Shown in pieces: positions 18,601-26,016 of a stretch of 64,000 nucleotides of DNA. Position numbers and translations under genes: made by a program. The notes under the pieces were generated by a model, which was not told where the DNA came from, did no database searches, and was given only the letters and a program-made list of their open reading frames with translations. This stretch comes from PALSA-1353 sp050014015. Lineage in GTDB: Bacteria; Planctomycetota; Phycisphaerae; Tepidisphaerales; Tepidisphaeraceae. The first letter of the stretch is position 1; each line of letters opens with the position of its first letter. The stretch covers positions 1 through 64,000 of the forward strand of contig JBEKEC010000003.1 of assembly GCA_050014015.1 (NCBI GenBank). The letters run 5' to 3'.

Positions 18601-18909
18601 CGGCGCTCCGGCGTAGGCGATTTGAAGACTGCTGTCCGACATCACCTTGCCGCTATCCCAAAGATCTCCCGTATTCGTGGCCAATATTTCTGCCGTGGAT
18701 GCCGCGAGCACCTGATACGCGGCCTGGCGTCCGCCGCGCTGCGGCGATTGCAGGATCCAACTCAATTGTGGCCGCGGTTGATCGACGCCCAGCGGATCGG
18801 CCATACGCTCGCATCGCAACCGCGCCCCAGTGATCGCATAAGCCTGGTCAATCAGCAGGATTGCGGCAATGCATACTACCCATCCGATGTGTAGTGGTGA
18901 CTGGTTCAT
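15670..18909 (-). CDS. GH78 alpha-L-rhamnosidase with inserted F5/8 type C domain
   Basis: ATG 18907-18909 is chosen since it starts a signal peptide (hydrophobic core VVCIAAILLI, cleavage near AYA); the frame is open further upstream. The 1079-residue product has the Fn3-like N-terminal domain (LRCERMADPLGVDQPRPQLSW), then an F5/8 C-type carbohydrate-binding insertion (about residues 140-290, with WVQVDLGRPRRLSGIRLRP and ARYVRMTATKL), the Bac_rhamnosid beta domain with FVCGLGQQEIYLDGRKVG, and the (alpha/alpha)6 catalytic domain. TDCPHRERLGWLEEDH carries the active-site acidic cluster, and a C-terminal beta-sandwich closes the protein. It removes terminal rhamnose from plant glycans such as pectin side chains. 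It is convergent to GH52 and divergent from the ABC-2 operon; no LacI-type site was seen at its start. Confidence 0.93.
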   Translation of the reverse strand: MNQSPLHIGWVVCIAAILLIDQAYAITGARLRCERMADPLGVDQPRPQLSWILQSPQRGGRQAAYQVLAASTAEILATNTGDLWDSGKVMSDSSLQIAYAGAPLESAQRVFWKVRVWDQAGAPSEWSAPAQWTMGLLTDSDWNSAKWIGEPSANSSIGYHSAIAKQPDDPKWVQVDLGRPRRLSGIRLRPAHYAGKYGFGFPVQFTIEASDDSEFQNFSVIAQRTNDMPNPGSKAVSFDCDATARYVRMTATKLPEERPGEFCFALRQVEVFSSENNVAANRPVTAKDSLEDSDWSEAGLTGGLGQTGATKDNTQAVFTPNGTTRLRRDFEIETGLKRALIFVCGLGQQEIYLDGRKVGADLFEPGYTDYRMTCGYSTYDITGQLNANAAHRLEVLLGNGFYNVQSAPGRYTKFTDSFGPRKCIALVRLEYQNGAMNQIVTDEYWKAAPGATTFANIYAGEDFDARIDQAAGTIGWAPAAVLPGPGGRLSGASNAAPPVRLDEVFKPVAVKELRPGVSVYDFGQNATMVPRLVVSGPTGSSVRMIPSEVVNADGTVNRQTCTQNGERPAWWQYTLAGTGDESFFPKFFWHGARYLQVEFNPAAPGGQLPSVKSLESCAVHSSSPVSGQFSCSNDLFNKIFSLVRWAQGNNMGSLMTDCPHRERLGWLEEDHLNGPALRYNFDMGAIFNKIMRDMSDDQTPDGLVPNFVPEYTRLGGAFRDSPEWGSSLILVAWQQYQFYGDKQVLSQYYEPMKRYFNYLRNKARDNILSDGLGDWFDIGPKAPWKPQLTPVENTDTCFYFYDAEVMSKIAGILGRDGDASQFAKVADDIRASFNRTFFRPETGLYSTGSQAANAIPYVMNIVEPGQRSPVFSGIVKDLKSHGNSFTTGEVAYRYLLRALADGDRSDLIFQINNQTDKPGYGMQIKKGCTSLTERWDGGTTGWSSQDHFMSGQIVEWFYHDLAGIQQDESVPAFKKIIIRPAIVGDITWVKASYDSIEGEIVSDWQRDGQSLALRISIPANTTATICVPASDSNSVQEGGRPAAQSVGVRFLRMEGTYALYQVGSGEYVFHSSLSAASSK

Positions 18910-19031
18910 TGGTTTAGGGAAACATAATCGATCGGCCGCTAGCCGGACAGCAGTTCGGCAAATTCGCGACCGTTCAGTTGTGCCTGTTACTCGCATTGCA
19001 GCCCAAAATCAGCTAATGTTCTCCATCTAAA

Positions 19032-19970
19032 ATGGCGTTCGAATCAGGCGGGGAACCGCAAATTCTGTTTCAACTGGACGGAGTCACCAAGTCCTACGGC
19101 GCCGTCACCGCGCTGGACGATCTCTCGGTAACTGTTCCACCCGGCGCGGTCGGGCTGCTGGGCCCCAACGGTTCTGGCAAGACAACCATGATTCGCACGC
19201 TGCTGGGGCTTATTCCCGTGGATGCCGGCTCCGGCCAAATCCTGGGCATGGATTTCCTTCATCGTCAATTGAAAATCCGGCGCGAGGTCGGATTTGCCCC
19301 GGAAAACGAATGCCTTTTCCCCGCCGTCCAGGGCGTTCAGTTTGTCGCCTATGCCGGCGAACTGGTGGGAATGCGCTCCAAGGACGCCATGCAGCGAGCG
19401 CATGAGGTCCTGGATTATGTCGGCCTGGGCGAGGCACGCTATCGCAAGGTGGAAACCTACTCGACCGGCATGAAGCAACGGCTGAAGCTGGCGTCGGCCA
19501 TCGTGCACGACCCCAGGCTGCTTATCCTGGATGAACCGACAAACGGCATGGACCCCGACGGCCGCCAAGATGTTCTCCAGCTCTGCCGCGATCTGTCGCA
19601 CAACAAGGGAATGAGCCTGCTGTTCTCGAGCCACCTTTTGCCGGACGTGGAGGCGGTTTGCGATCATATTGTTGTCCTGGGCAGTGGAAAGCTTCTGGCG
19701 CAAGGCAATATCCAGCAGCTCAAGCAAGTGCACAATCAGTGCTTCGAAGTGCGCGTCAAGGCCGGCGCCGAGACCTTTGCACAGGGTCTTTCGGCCCTTG
19801 GTTGCTCGATTGAAGCAAGGGACGACATCTTGCTCGTGCAGATTCCCGAAGGTCGATCGCCGCAGATGCTCTGGCAGGCGGCTGCCGAGCAAAAACAGCA
19901 AATCCGCTACCTGCGGTCGCAGCGCAGCACGCTTGAAGAGGTTTTCCTCAAGGCCCTGGAGCAGAAGTAA
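19032..19970 (+). CDS. ABC-2 type transporter ATP-binding protein (first)
   Basis: The 312-residue ATPase has Walker A GPNGSGKTT (near residue 43), the signature YSTGMKQR in place of LSGGQ, as usual for ABC-2 exporters, Walker B LLILDEPTNGMDP and a switch His in SSHLLPDVEA. The C-terminal 90 residues match the extension common in drug or polysaccharide export ATPases. It is the first gene of a four-gene operon and its TAA overlaps the next ATG (TAATG). A TAAAAT box touches the start codon. Substrate unknown. Confidence 0.93.
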   Translation: MAFESGGEPQILFQLDGVTKSYGAVTALDDLSVTVPPGAVGLLGPNGSGKTTMIRTLLGLIPVDAGSGQILGMDFLHRQLKIRREVGFAPENECLFPAVQGVQFVAYAGELVGMRSKDAMQRAHEVLDYVGLGEARYRKVETYSTGMKQRLKLASAIVHDPRLLILDEPTNGMDPDGRQDVLQLCRDLSHNKGMSLLFSSHLLPDVEAVCDHIVVLGSGKLLAQGNIQQLKQVHNQCFEVRVKAGAETFAQGLSALGCSIEARDDILLVQIPEGRSPQMLWQAAAEQKQQIRYLRSQRSTLEEVFLKALEQK

Positions 19971-21118
19971 TGCCGATCTTCGATCAAGGCTATCAACACT
20001 GGTCCGGTCAGATGTCCGGACGTGCCTGGCGTTGGTTGGCGGTGACGCGCCAGGGGATTCGCGGCGGCCTGAAAAACCGCTTCTTGCGATATGTTTTGTT
20101 TGCGGCGTGGGTTCCGGCCCTGGCGCTGGTCTTGATGCTCTGTATGTGGGGATTGCTCGAACGAAGATCGAGCCTCGCATCCACCTTTATTCAGTATATG
20201 AGCTTGCTGCAACCGGGCGTCGTGGCCGATCCGCAGCATTACAGGGCCGATATCTGGCGGCTTTCCTACGGCTATTTCCTTCAGATCGAACTGCGCTTTT
20301 CGATGGTCCTGATTCTTCTGGTGGGCCCGAACCTCATCAGCCAGGACCTGCGCTTCAACGCCCTACCGCTCTACTTTTCCCGCCCGCTGCGCCGCATCGA
20401 CTATTTCCTCGGCAAGCTCGGCGTGATTCTGGCATTTCTCGGGATGGTCGTGATCGTCCCCTCGATCGTCGCCTATGTCCTCGGATTATTGTTTAGCCTC
20501 GACATCACCATTGTCCGTGACACCTTCGCCATTCTCCTGGCCAGCGTCGCCTACGGACTTATCATCGCGTTCTCGGCTGGATTGCTGATCCTGGCTTTGT
20601 CGGCGATGTCGCGCAATTCACGGTACGTCGCTCTTTGCTGGGTGGCGATTTGGTTGATCAGCGGCATTGTCGGAACGGTGCTTCAAGCCGTCGATAGCCA
20701 GCAGCGCCGTTACGCCTATTACAGTCAGATCAGCGTGGCTCGCCCAAACGGTCGCGATTTCGACAACCTGCCGCGCGCCGAGCGCGACAAGCAATGGCGC
20801 GCCTACCGGCAGGCGCGAGAAAAGGCCACCGAGGAATATCGCATCGCCGAACTCGGCTTCTCCGCTCACGACTGGCGCCCGCTCGTCTCCTACACCGCGA
20901 ATCTGTCGCGCCTGGGCCAACAACTTCTGGGGACCGACCAAACCTGGAAAAAACTGAGCCTGCTCGATCCGGACCAGAATGCCCGTGATCTATTGTTGGC
21001 TACTTACATGGGTCCTCAATATCCCTGGTACTGGTCGGCCGGTGTGCTGACCGGTTTATTCGGATTGTCCGCATGTGTTCTGAACCTTTCGGTAAAATCG
21101 CTGGACCGGCTGAAGTGA
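19970..21118 (+). CDS. ABC-2 type transporter permease (first)
   Basis: The 382-residue protein has a cytoplasmic N-terminus and about six hydrophobic helices, for example YVLFAAWVPALALVLMLCMW, VILAFLGMVVIVPSIVAYVL and LCWVAIWLISGIVGTVL. A long charged loop (residues 240-320) precedes the last helix. The block ISQDLRFNALPLYFSRPLRRIDYFLGK is typical of ABC-2 permeases of the ABC2_membrane_2 group. It pairs with the upstream ATPase. Its TGA overlaps the GTG start of the second ATPase. Confidence 0.88.
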   Translation: MPIFDQGYQHWSGQMSGRAWRWLAVTRQGIRGGLKNRFLRYVLFAAWVPALALVLMLCMWGLLERRSSLASTFIQYMSLLQPGVVADPQHYRADIWRLSYGYFLQIELRFSMVLILLVGPNLISQDLRFNALPLYFSRPLRRIDYFLGKLGVILAFLGMVVIVPSIVAYVLGLLFSLDITIVRDTFAILLASVAYGLIIAFSAGLLILALSAMSRNSRYVALCWVAIWLISGIVGTVLQAVDSQQRRYAYYSQISVARPNGRDFDNLPRAERDKQWRAYRQAREKATEEYRIAELGFSAHDWRPLVSYTANLSRLGQQLLGTDQTWKKLSLLDPDQNARDLLLATYMGPQYPWYWSAGVLTGLFGLSACVLNLSVKSLDRLK

Positions 21119-22041
21119 GGCCGATCGTTGCCTTCCACGAAGTTTCAAAGTGGTACGGCAACGTCATCGGCCTCAACAAGCTGACCATTCAGATACCCGC
21201 CGGCGTTACCGGTCTGCTCGGCCCCAACGGGGCGGGCAAATCGACGCTATTGCAACTGGCCACCGGCCAGCTTTATCCAAGCCAGGGAACTGTTCGCGTG
21301 CTGGGCCAACCGGTTTGGAACAATCCATCGCTCAATCGCTGCATCGGCCTTTGCCCGGAACAGGATGCGTTCTATGAATGGATGACCGGCTGGGATTTCC
21401 TGTACACTTCGGCGCGGCTTGGGGGACTAAGCCGACCCGACGCGCGCGACGCGACGGGGCGAACGCTTGACGCGGTCGGTATGACCACCCACAAGGGCCG
21501 CGCCATTCGCGGCTACTCCAAGGGGATGCGGCAGCGCATCAAAATAGCCCAGGCTCTGGTCCATGGGCCGCAGGTCCTTTTCCTTGACGAGCCGATGGCC
21601 GGCACTGATCCGGTGGCCCGGCGCGCGCTGATGGACATTATCCAGCGGCTGGGCAGTGAAGGGAAAAGCGTCGTGGTCTCCAGTCACGTTCTGCATGAGG
21701 TCCAATCCCTGACGCCGAACATCATCCTGCTGAATCGTGGCCGGCTTCTGGCGGAGGGCCAGGTCAGGCAAATCCGCGACCTGATCGACAAGCATCCGCA
21801 CCACATTGTCCTCGTTTGCGATGCCAGCCGAAAACTCGCCAGCCGGCTGGTGAGTTGGGACGACGTCGAAGGCATCCGAATGCTGCCAGGCGGCAAGGCT
21901 TTGATGGTGGAGACTCGATCGCCGGACGCGTTCTACGGCCGATTGCCGCAGCTCTCCTTCGAGGATGGGACTGAGATCAAGGAAGTCTATTCCGATGACG
22001 ACAATCTCGAAGCCGTCTTCAAGTATTTGGTGAACAAATGA
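21115..22041 (+). CDS. ABC-2 type transporter ATP-binding protein (second)
   Basis: GTG 21115 is chosen because it overlaps the preceding TGA (GTGA) and starts VRPIVAFHEVSKWYG in register with other ATPases; an ATG at 21073 lies 45 nt inside the permease gene. The product of about 308 residues has Walker A GPNGAGKST, signature YSKGMRQR, Walker B VLFLDEPMAGTDP and SSHVLHEV. It is a diverged paralogue of the ATPase at 19032, so the operon encodes two ATPase-permease pairs that may form one heteromeric exporter or two related ones. Its stop overlaps the last gene (ATGA). Confidence 0.93.
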   Translation: MRPIVAFHEVSKWYGNVIGLNKLTIQIPAGVTGLLGPNGAGKSTLLQLATGQLYPSQGTVRVLGQPVWNNPSLNRCIGLCPEQDAFYEWMTGWDFLYTSARLGGLSRPDARDATGRTLDAVGMTTHKGRAIRGYSKGMRQRIKIAQALVHGPQVLFLDEPMAGTDPVARRALMDIIQRLGSEGKSVVVSSHVLHEVQSLTPNIILLNRGRLLAEGQVRQIRDLIDKHPHHIVLVCDASRKLASRLVSWDDVEGIRMLPGGKALMVETRSPDAFYGRLPQLSFEDGTEIKEVYSDDDNLEAVFKYLVNK

Positions 22042-22928
22042 ACTCGGCTCCCGCTTTGGCACAGATCGATCCCTCCTCCACCGGCCGTGGATTGAGCCTG
22101 ACCGCGCTGTGGACGCTCTACTCATTCAGCTTGCGCCAGCATCGCCATGGTAAGCGATGGATCATCATGGCCGCCCTGATGCTGTTGCCGGCGGGCCTGG
22201 CGCTCCTGGTGCGGAATACGGCCCACAATGTCCCCGGCGTCGCCCTGGAATTCGTCTTCGCCTTCATGTTTATCCCCCAGGCGCTGCTTCCACTGGTCGC
22301 GCTGATCTACGCATCCGGCATGATTCAGGACGAACAGGAAGAGCAAACCATCACCTACCTCCTCATCCGCCCGATTCCCAAGTGGGCGCTTTACGTTATG
22401 AAGCTGCTGGCGACTTTGACGGTTGCGGTTGTTCTGACCGTCGTCTTCACTTCTTTAACTTATGCGGTGATCTATTGGGGAGCCGATAACCATGGCCAGA
22501 ACATCCTCCTCCGCTGCCTCAAGGCGTCGTCCATCCACGCCACGGCCGTTGCCGCCTACTGCTGCCTCTTCGGATTAATGAGCCTGATGGCCAAGCGGAT
22601 TCTTATCGTCGGCATCCTGTACATCGCGATTTTTGAGGGGCTGTTCGCCAACCTCGCATTCGGCATTCGCTTGCTCACCGTCATTTATTACACCCGGCTG
22701 ATCGCCTATCGAACCCTGCCGTTTATCGTTTCGACCCCCTTTGGCACGCAGGACTTTGCCGCCGAAGCCTGGCAATTGGACGTCAGAAACGATCCAAAAC
22801 TTCTGGAGCACCCCCAATTTGGGACCTGTCTGATTGTTCTATTTGTCAGCAGCCTGGTATTAACGGCCCTCGCCGCATTTATTTGTTCCAGACGGGAATT
22901 TTACGTTAAGACGGCGGAAAAAGGGTGA
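22038..22928 (+). CDS. ABC-2 type transporter permease (second)
   Basis: The 296-residue membrane protein shows about six helices (IIMAALMLLPAGLALLV, FVFAFMFIPQALLPLVALIY, LLATLTVAVVLTVVF, ILIVGILYIAIFEGLF and a C-terminal LIVLFVSSLVLTALAAFI). The block GMIQDEQEEQTITYLLIRPIPKWALYVMK is the ABC-2 permease hallmark before the second helix pair. It is the partner of the ATPase at 21115 and the end of the operon; a GC-rich hairpin follows at 22951. Confidence 0.88.
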   Translation: MNSAPALAQIDPSSTGRGLSLTALWTLYSFSLRQHRHGKRWIIMAALMLLPAGLALLVRNTAHNVPGVALEFVFAFMFIPQALLPLVALIYASGMIQDEQEEQTITYLLIRPIPKWALYVMKLLATLTVAVVLTVVFTSLTYAVIYWGADNHGQNILLRCLKASSIHATAVAAYCCLFGLMSLMAKRILIVGILYIAIFEGLFANLAFGIRLLTVIYYTRLIAYRTLPFIVSTPFGTQDFAAEAWQLDVRNDPKLLEHPQFGTCLIVLFVSSLVLTALAAFICSRREFYVKTAEKG

Positions 22929-22950
22929 TGGTTCGATTTCCCGGTGTAGC

Positions 22951-22968
22951 CGGCGGGCTTGCCCGCCG
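22951..22968 (+). terminator. GC-rich hairpin after the ABC-2 operon
   Basis: CGGCGGGC and GCCCGCCG form a perfect 8-bp stem around TT. It starts 22 nt after the operon stop, but no T-run follows, so termination is only likely. Confidence 0.4.
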
Positions 22969-23383
22969 TATTGATCCAAGTCTCGCCGCAAGAACAAAAA
23001 TATTCCAAAATGACCCGCTACAGGAAAAAGGTTGATGCTTTGTGTCGGACGCCGGGGAAATGAATCCCGGCAGGCATTGGAAGGTTCAGCGACGGGTGGG
23101 TTTAAGACTCACTGGCTCCATTGGGCCCGAAGCTATGGCTTGCTTAGGGCGGATCGGCGGCGCACAAGCCGGCGCCAGAGCTTGTGTGGTGGGACCTGCA
23201 TTGTCGAAAGCGAAGGGGGCTGGCCTGCATCGTCAAGAGCGGCGGCGACGGCCGCGAATCGTCCGCCTTGCCCGGCAGGAGAAAAAGCCGGTAGGATTGT
23301 CCTGTCGGCGCGGCTTCCGCGTTCATGTCATTGCACCCTACGGGCGTGAAGCGGAAGCAGCCCGACATTTTGTAGGGTGCATC
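22969..23383. other. Gene-free stretch
   Basis: No frame here has coding character. The frame of the gene at 23384 stays open to 23042, but its upstream part is Arg/Gly-rich and lacks a ribosome binding site. I see no convincing promoter or repeat. Confidence 0.5.
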
Positions 23384-24697
23384 ATGCCGGACGTTATCCT
23401 GCCCGATTTGGAATGGCTGCTTTGGTTGCAAACCGAACTTTCAAAATTGAAGCCGCCTTTTTCGGAATTTCCCCCTCATCCCGTAAGAAATCCGCTGCCC
23501 AGATACTTTGACTACAAAGGCCGGCACCTTCGCTCTCCTGATTATCCTTTCAGTGACAACGTCAGGCGAGTCAAGATGGCTATGACCATCGCTTGTCCGA
23601 TTCGCTTCATTGTCCGTCGATGCACCTTGGACGAACTGATCGAACGTGGGGGAACGGTGCAGGAAATCTACGACTCCATGCCGCATGGCGTCCATTCAGA
23701 GAGCCACATTGCATGGCTGACCTCACACGGCGTACCCGACGCGTCGTGGTACACGTGCCCGTACGTGCCCGATGAAGATATCGAGATCGCAACTGAATTG
23801 TCGGCGGGTGAAGAGTACGACTTGGCGGAAGACGAAGCATGTTTGATCGTCGAGCGCGGGCAAGGCGTGGAGGTGCAATCCGTGCCGGATGAATTGGATT
23901 TTGCCTTGAAAGAGCTATGCAAATGGTTGAAGGAATCCGGCGATGAGTTGGGAAGACCTAAAGAGACTGTTTGTTATCTGGAGCTACTTGGCCATGGGCT
24001 GGATTTGGTAACGCCATCGGAATTTGATCGGGCGCGCCAAGACCTTGAACGGCTGATTGAAATGGTCAAATTGGAATTAGCGCAGACCATGCCGGAACCG
24101 CGAGTACCTGCGAAAATAGTAGATGCCAGTCATCGCGCGGAGGCCGTGGAAGCCGCGATACTTGATCCGCCGGCCCCGGCCGATGCCGGGCCTGCCGGCG
24201 CGGCGCCCATCCCCGCCGAAGCTGATCCGCCGGCCCCGGCCGATGCCGAGACTGCCGGCGTGCCGTTCACGCCCGCCGATCTCGAGCGCTTCAGGCCCGT
24301 TGTCGAGCGCATTGTTGAGAGAGTCCTTAACAGATCGGAAGAAGCGGCAAAGACCCAGGGGCGTGCCGAAGCCCGTGAAGAATTGGCGCCAAGCGCGGTG
24401 ACGGCCCCAGCCGATCCTGGCGACCGTAAGGCGCCGTTAGAACAGCGGAACGCCCCGGCGCTAGTGCTACAACCGAACGACGTAAAGATTCTTCGGGCGC
24501 TGGCGAAGGCAGGGACAACCCTGGATCAATACGCGATTGAAACCAATGCCGAACTGTCGAAGCCGACCATTATCGGACACCTAAAGCAATTGCGTGCGGC
24601 CGGCTTGACCCACCGCCCCCATGGCGAGCGCAAGGGCGAAGCCATCACGGATGCGGGGCGGAAGGCCCTGGCCACGGCCGATGGCGCTTTACACTGA
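23384..24697 (+). CDS. Unknown protein with C-terminal winged helix
   Basis: ATG 23384 is preceded by AGGGTG and begins a natural sequence (MPDVILPDLEWLLWLQTELS); the open frame upstream looks non-coding. The 437-residue product has three parts. The N-terminal 250 residues are unrecognised and include FIVRRCTLDELIERGGTVQEIY, which resembles a DUF433-like or antitoxin-like helix-turn-helix. A Pro/Ala-rich linker encoded by a 60-bp tandem repeat follows. The end is a winged helix (NDVKILRALAKAGTTLDQYAIETNAELSKPTIIGHLKQL) like that of MarR/ArsR proteins. It lies beside an integrase remnant, so it may be cargo or a regulator of a former mobile element. Function unknown. Confidence 0.7.
   Translation: MPDVILPDLEWLLWLQTELSKLKPPFSEFPPHPVRNPLPRYFDYKGRHLRSPDYPFSDNVRRVKMAMTIACPIRFIVRRCTLDELIERGGTVQEIYDSMPHGVHSESHIAWLTSHGVPDASWYTCPYVPDEDIEIATELSAGEEYDLAEDEACLIVERGQGVEVQSVPDELDFALKELCKWLKESGDELGRPKETVCYLELLGHGLDLVTPSEFDRARQDLERLIEMVKLELAQTMPEPRVPAKIVDASHRAEAVEAAILDPPAPADAGPAGAAPIPAEADPPAPADAETAGVPFTPADLERFRPVVERIVERVLNRSEEAAKTQGRAEAREELAPSAVTAPADPGDRKAPLEQRNAPALVLQPNDVKILRALAKAGTTLDQYAIETNAELSKPTIIGHLKQLRAAGLTHRPHGERKGEAITDAGRKALATADGALH
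24163..24260 (+). repeat. 60-bp tandem duplication inside the linker of the winged-helix gene
   Basis: The 38 bases at 24163-24200 recur at 24223-24260 with two mismatches (TGATCCGCCGGCCCCGGCCG opens both). The spacing is 60 bp, so the reading frame is kept and each unit encodes DPPAPAD plus AGxAPxPAE-like residues. Confidence 0.8.
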
Positions 24698-24758
24698 TTT
24701 TACGCTGATTTTCTCTTAACTTTCCGCAGCGATTCCGCCCCCCGGCGATACTGCCGGC

Positions 24759-24926
24759 ATGGAAAACGCACCTACTTTGTCGCAGCTGCGCTTCATGGCC
24801 TGGCGGCTGCCCCGCCTCAATGCGGGCGGCCAATCGTTGTTCAACCCTACTGCCGTGGAAGCGGAGTTGTCGGCCCCCGCTGGCGGCAAACGTCGCAAGG
24901 AAGGGATGGTGCAACATGCCCGATGA
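24759..24926 (+). CDS. Possible 55-residue protein in mobile-element debris
   Basis: ATG 24759 opens 55 codons (MENAPTLSQLRFMAWRLPR and onward) ending in TGA 24924-24926. A second frame (24916-25173, MPDEPVLTPQPDFDRATRRD) overlaps it by 11 nt and is preceded by GGAAGGGA. Neither product is recognised. Codon use looks coding at first, but the second frame soon gives an Arg-rich tail, as if frameshifted. They may be remnants linked to the integrase fragment just downstream. Confidence 0.25.
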   Translation: MENAPTLSQLRFMAWRLPRLNAGGQSLFNPTAVEAELSAPAGGKRRKEGMVQHAR

Positions 24927-25088
24927 ACCCGTCTTGACGCCCCAACCAGACTTCGATCGCGCCACGCGGCGCGATGAAGACGCGTATTGGGCAGCGGCGC
25001 TGGCCCTGGCAATCCCGGCCGGCGACAGGAAAAGAACCAATGCGCCCCGGCGGCATCGTCGGCGACTTTGCTACTGCATGGAGGTGGC

Positions 25089-25229
25089 TTGGCGGCAGAG
25101 TTTCCGAATCACGTTGTTGCGAGTTGGTTGCGACACTCCGAAGAAATCGCCGACCCCCACTACCGCCAAGTAATGGACGGCGACATTGCCAAGCCCATCC
25201 CTGGGCCGGTGCATACTGCAGTGAAATAA
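25089..25229 (+). pseudogene. Tyrosine recombinase (phage integrase) C-terminal remnant
   Basis: The frame encodes LAAEFPNHVVASWLRHSEEIADPHYRQVMDGDIAKP (given in pieces: FPNHVVASWLRHS, then IADPHYRQV). This is the C-terminal box of planctomycetal site-specific integrases, where HxxVxxWLGHS leads to the catalytic Tyr in HYxxV. The upstream catalytic Arg boxes are absent from all frames in the preceding 300 nt. The gene is thus a decayed end of an integrase and marks an old integration event. Confidence 0.6.
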
Positions 25230-25332
25230 CCGGGACAACTCTGAACCGGGACAACTCTGAATTTCCATGGCTCCGTGAACCGGGACAACTCTGAATTTCC
25301 ATGGCTCCGAGAAATTCAGAGCTGTCCCGGTT
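25228..25332. repeat. Cluster of 18-bp repeats, three direct and one inverted
   Basis: AACCGGGACAACTCTGAA occurs at 25228-25245, 25244-25261 and 25278-25295. Its inverted form TTCAGAGCTGTCCCGGTT (one change) is at 25315-25332. The second and third copies are part of a 34-bp tandem unit ending in TTTCCATGGCTCCG. The outer copies, extended by AATA/TATT, look like inverted ends of a small element whose interior has been lost. Such units are typical of REP-like or IS200-related sequences. Confidence 0.75.
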
Positions 25333-26016
25333 ATTCCGGTCCGCGGTAAATCTCTTTTGCCTGCCGAAAAAATATTTCCAAAAAATCCGCCGAATTCCAA
25401 AAACACGCCCTTTTCTTTCACCTCCCGGCCCTAAATATAGAGGGACGTGCTTTCTTGCTCCATTATCCACGGTTCCACTTTCTCTGGCAGTGCTGCCCAA
25501 GAATGAAAATGCGCGAAAATGTGCCCATTTGGGGACATTTGGGGACATCAAACCGCAACAGAATGACAAACAGGCCTCCGCGCCAGACAGGCGGTCACGC
25601 CGATGCCCCAAATCAGAATTGAACCGCGGATTACACGGATTGACACGGATAGGACCAAGGATCTCATCCCCCTTTTTCTAATCCCCGTTATCCGCGAAAT
25701 CCGTCGTTGGACTTCCTTTCAACCAGCGAGAAAATGCCCGACCGATGCTCATTCAAGTGGGTCCCCCCGTAGACGTAGACAAAACCCCCCGCGGCGCTGT
25801 CGAAAACGGGGGTTTTGTCCACGCCGCGCCATGGCGAACTCTTCATTCGTAGTCTTACGATGACCATTCCGGCGGAGAATTCAGCCTGACCGCGGATTAC
25901 GCGGTCTGCTCCGTAAGTAGATGCCAAAATGGCATCGGTAAACAGGCTCAACTTCATTTTCATTCTCTCTGGGTGTGGTATCGCCTCATCTCGAACCTCG
26001 CGCGGAATGATCCGGG
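25333..26016. other. Gene-poor region before the fucokinase gene end
   Basis: No gene is supported. There is a GATTACACGGATT-type repeat segment (GAACCGCGGATTACACGGAT near 25620, echoed by GACCGCGGATTACGCGG near 25889), a form widespread in bacterial intergenic DNA, and the terminator at 25778-25819. A minus-strand frame at 25688-25963 (MKMKLSLFTDAILASTYGAD) has an AGAGAG leader but runs through the terminator hairpin and has no recognisable features. Confidence 0.45.
25778..25819. terminator. Bidirectional terminator downstream of the fucokinase operon
   Basis: GACAAAACCCCC (25778-25789) and GGGGGTTTTGTC (25808-25819) are a perfect 12-bp inverted repeat with an 18-nt loop. The arms end in T-tracts on either strand. 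It is the likely stop of the etfBA-acyl-CoA dehydrogenase-fkp transcript, about 200 nt after the last gene. Confidence 0.65.
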
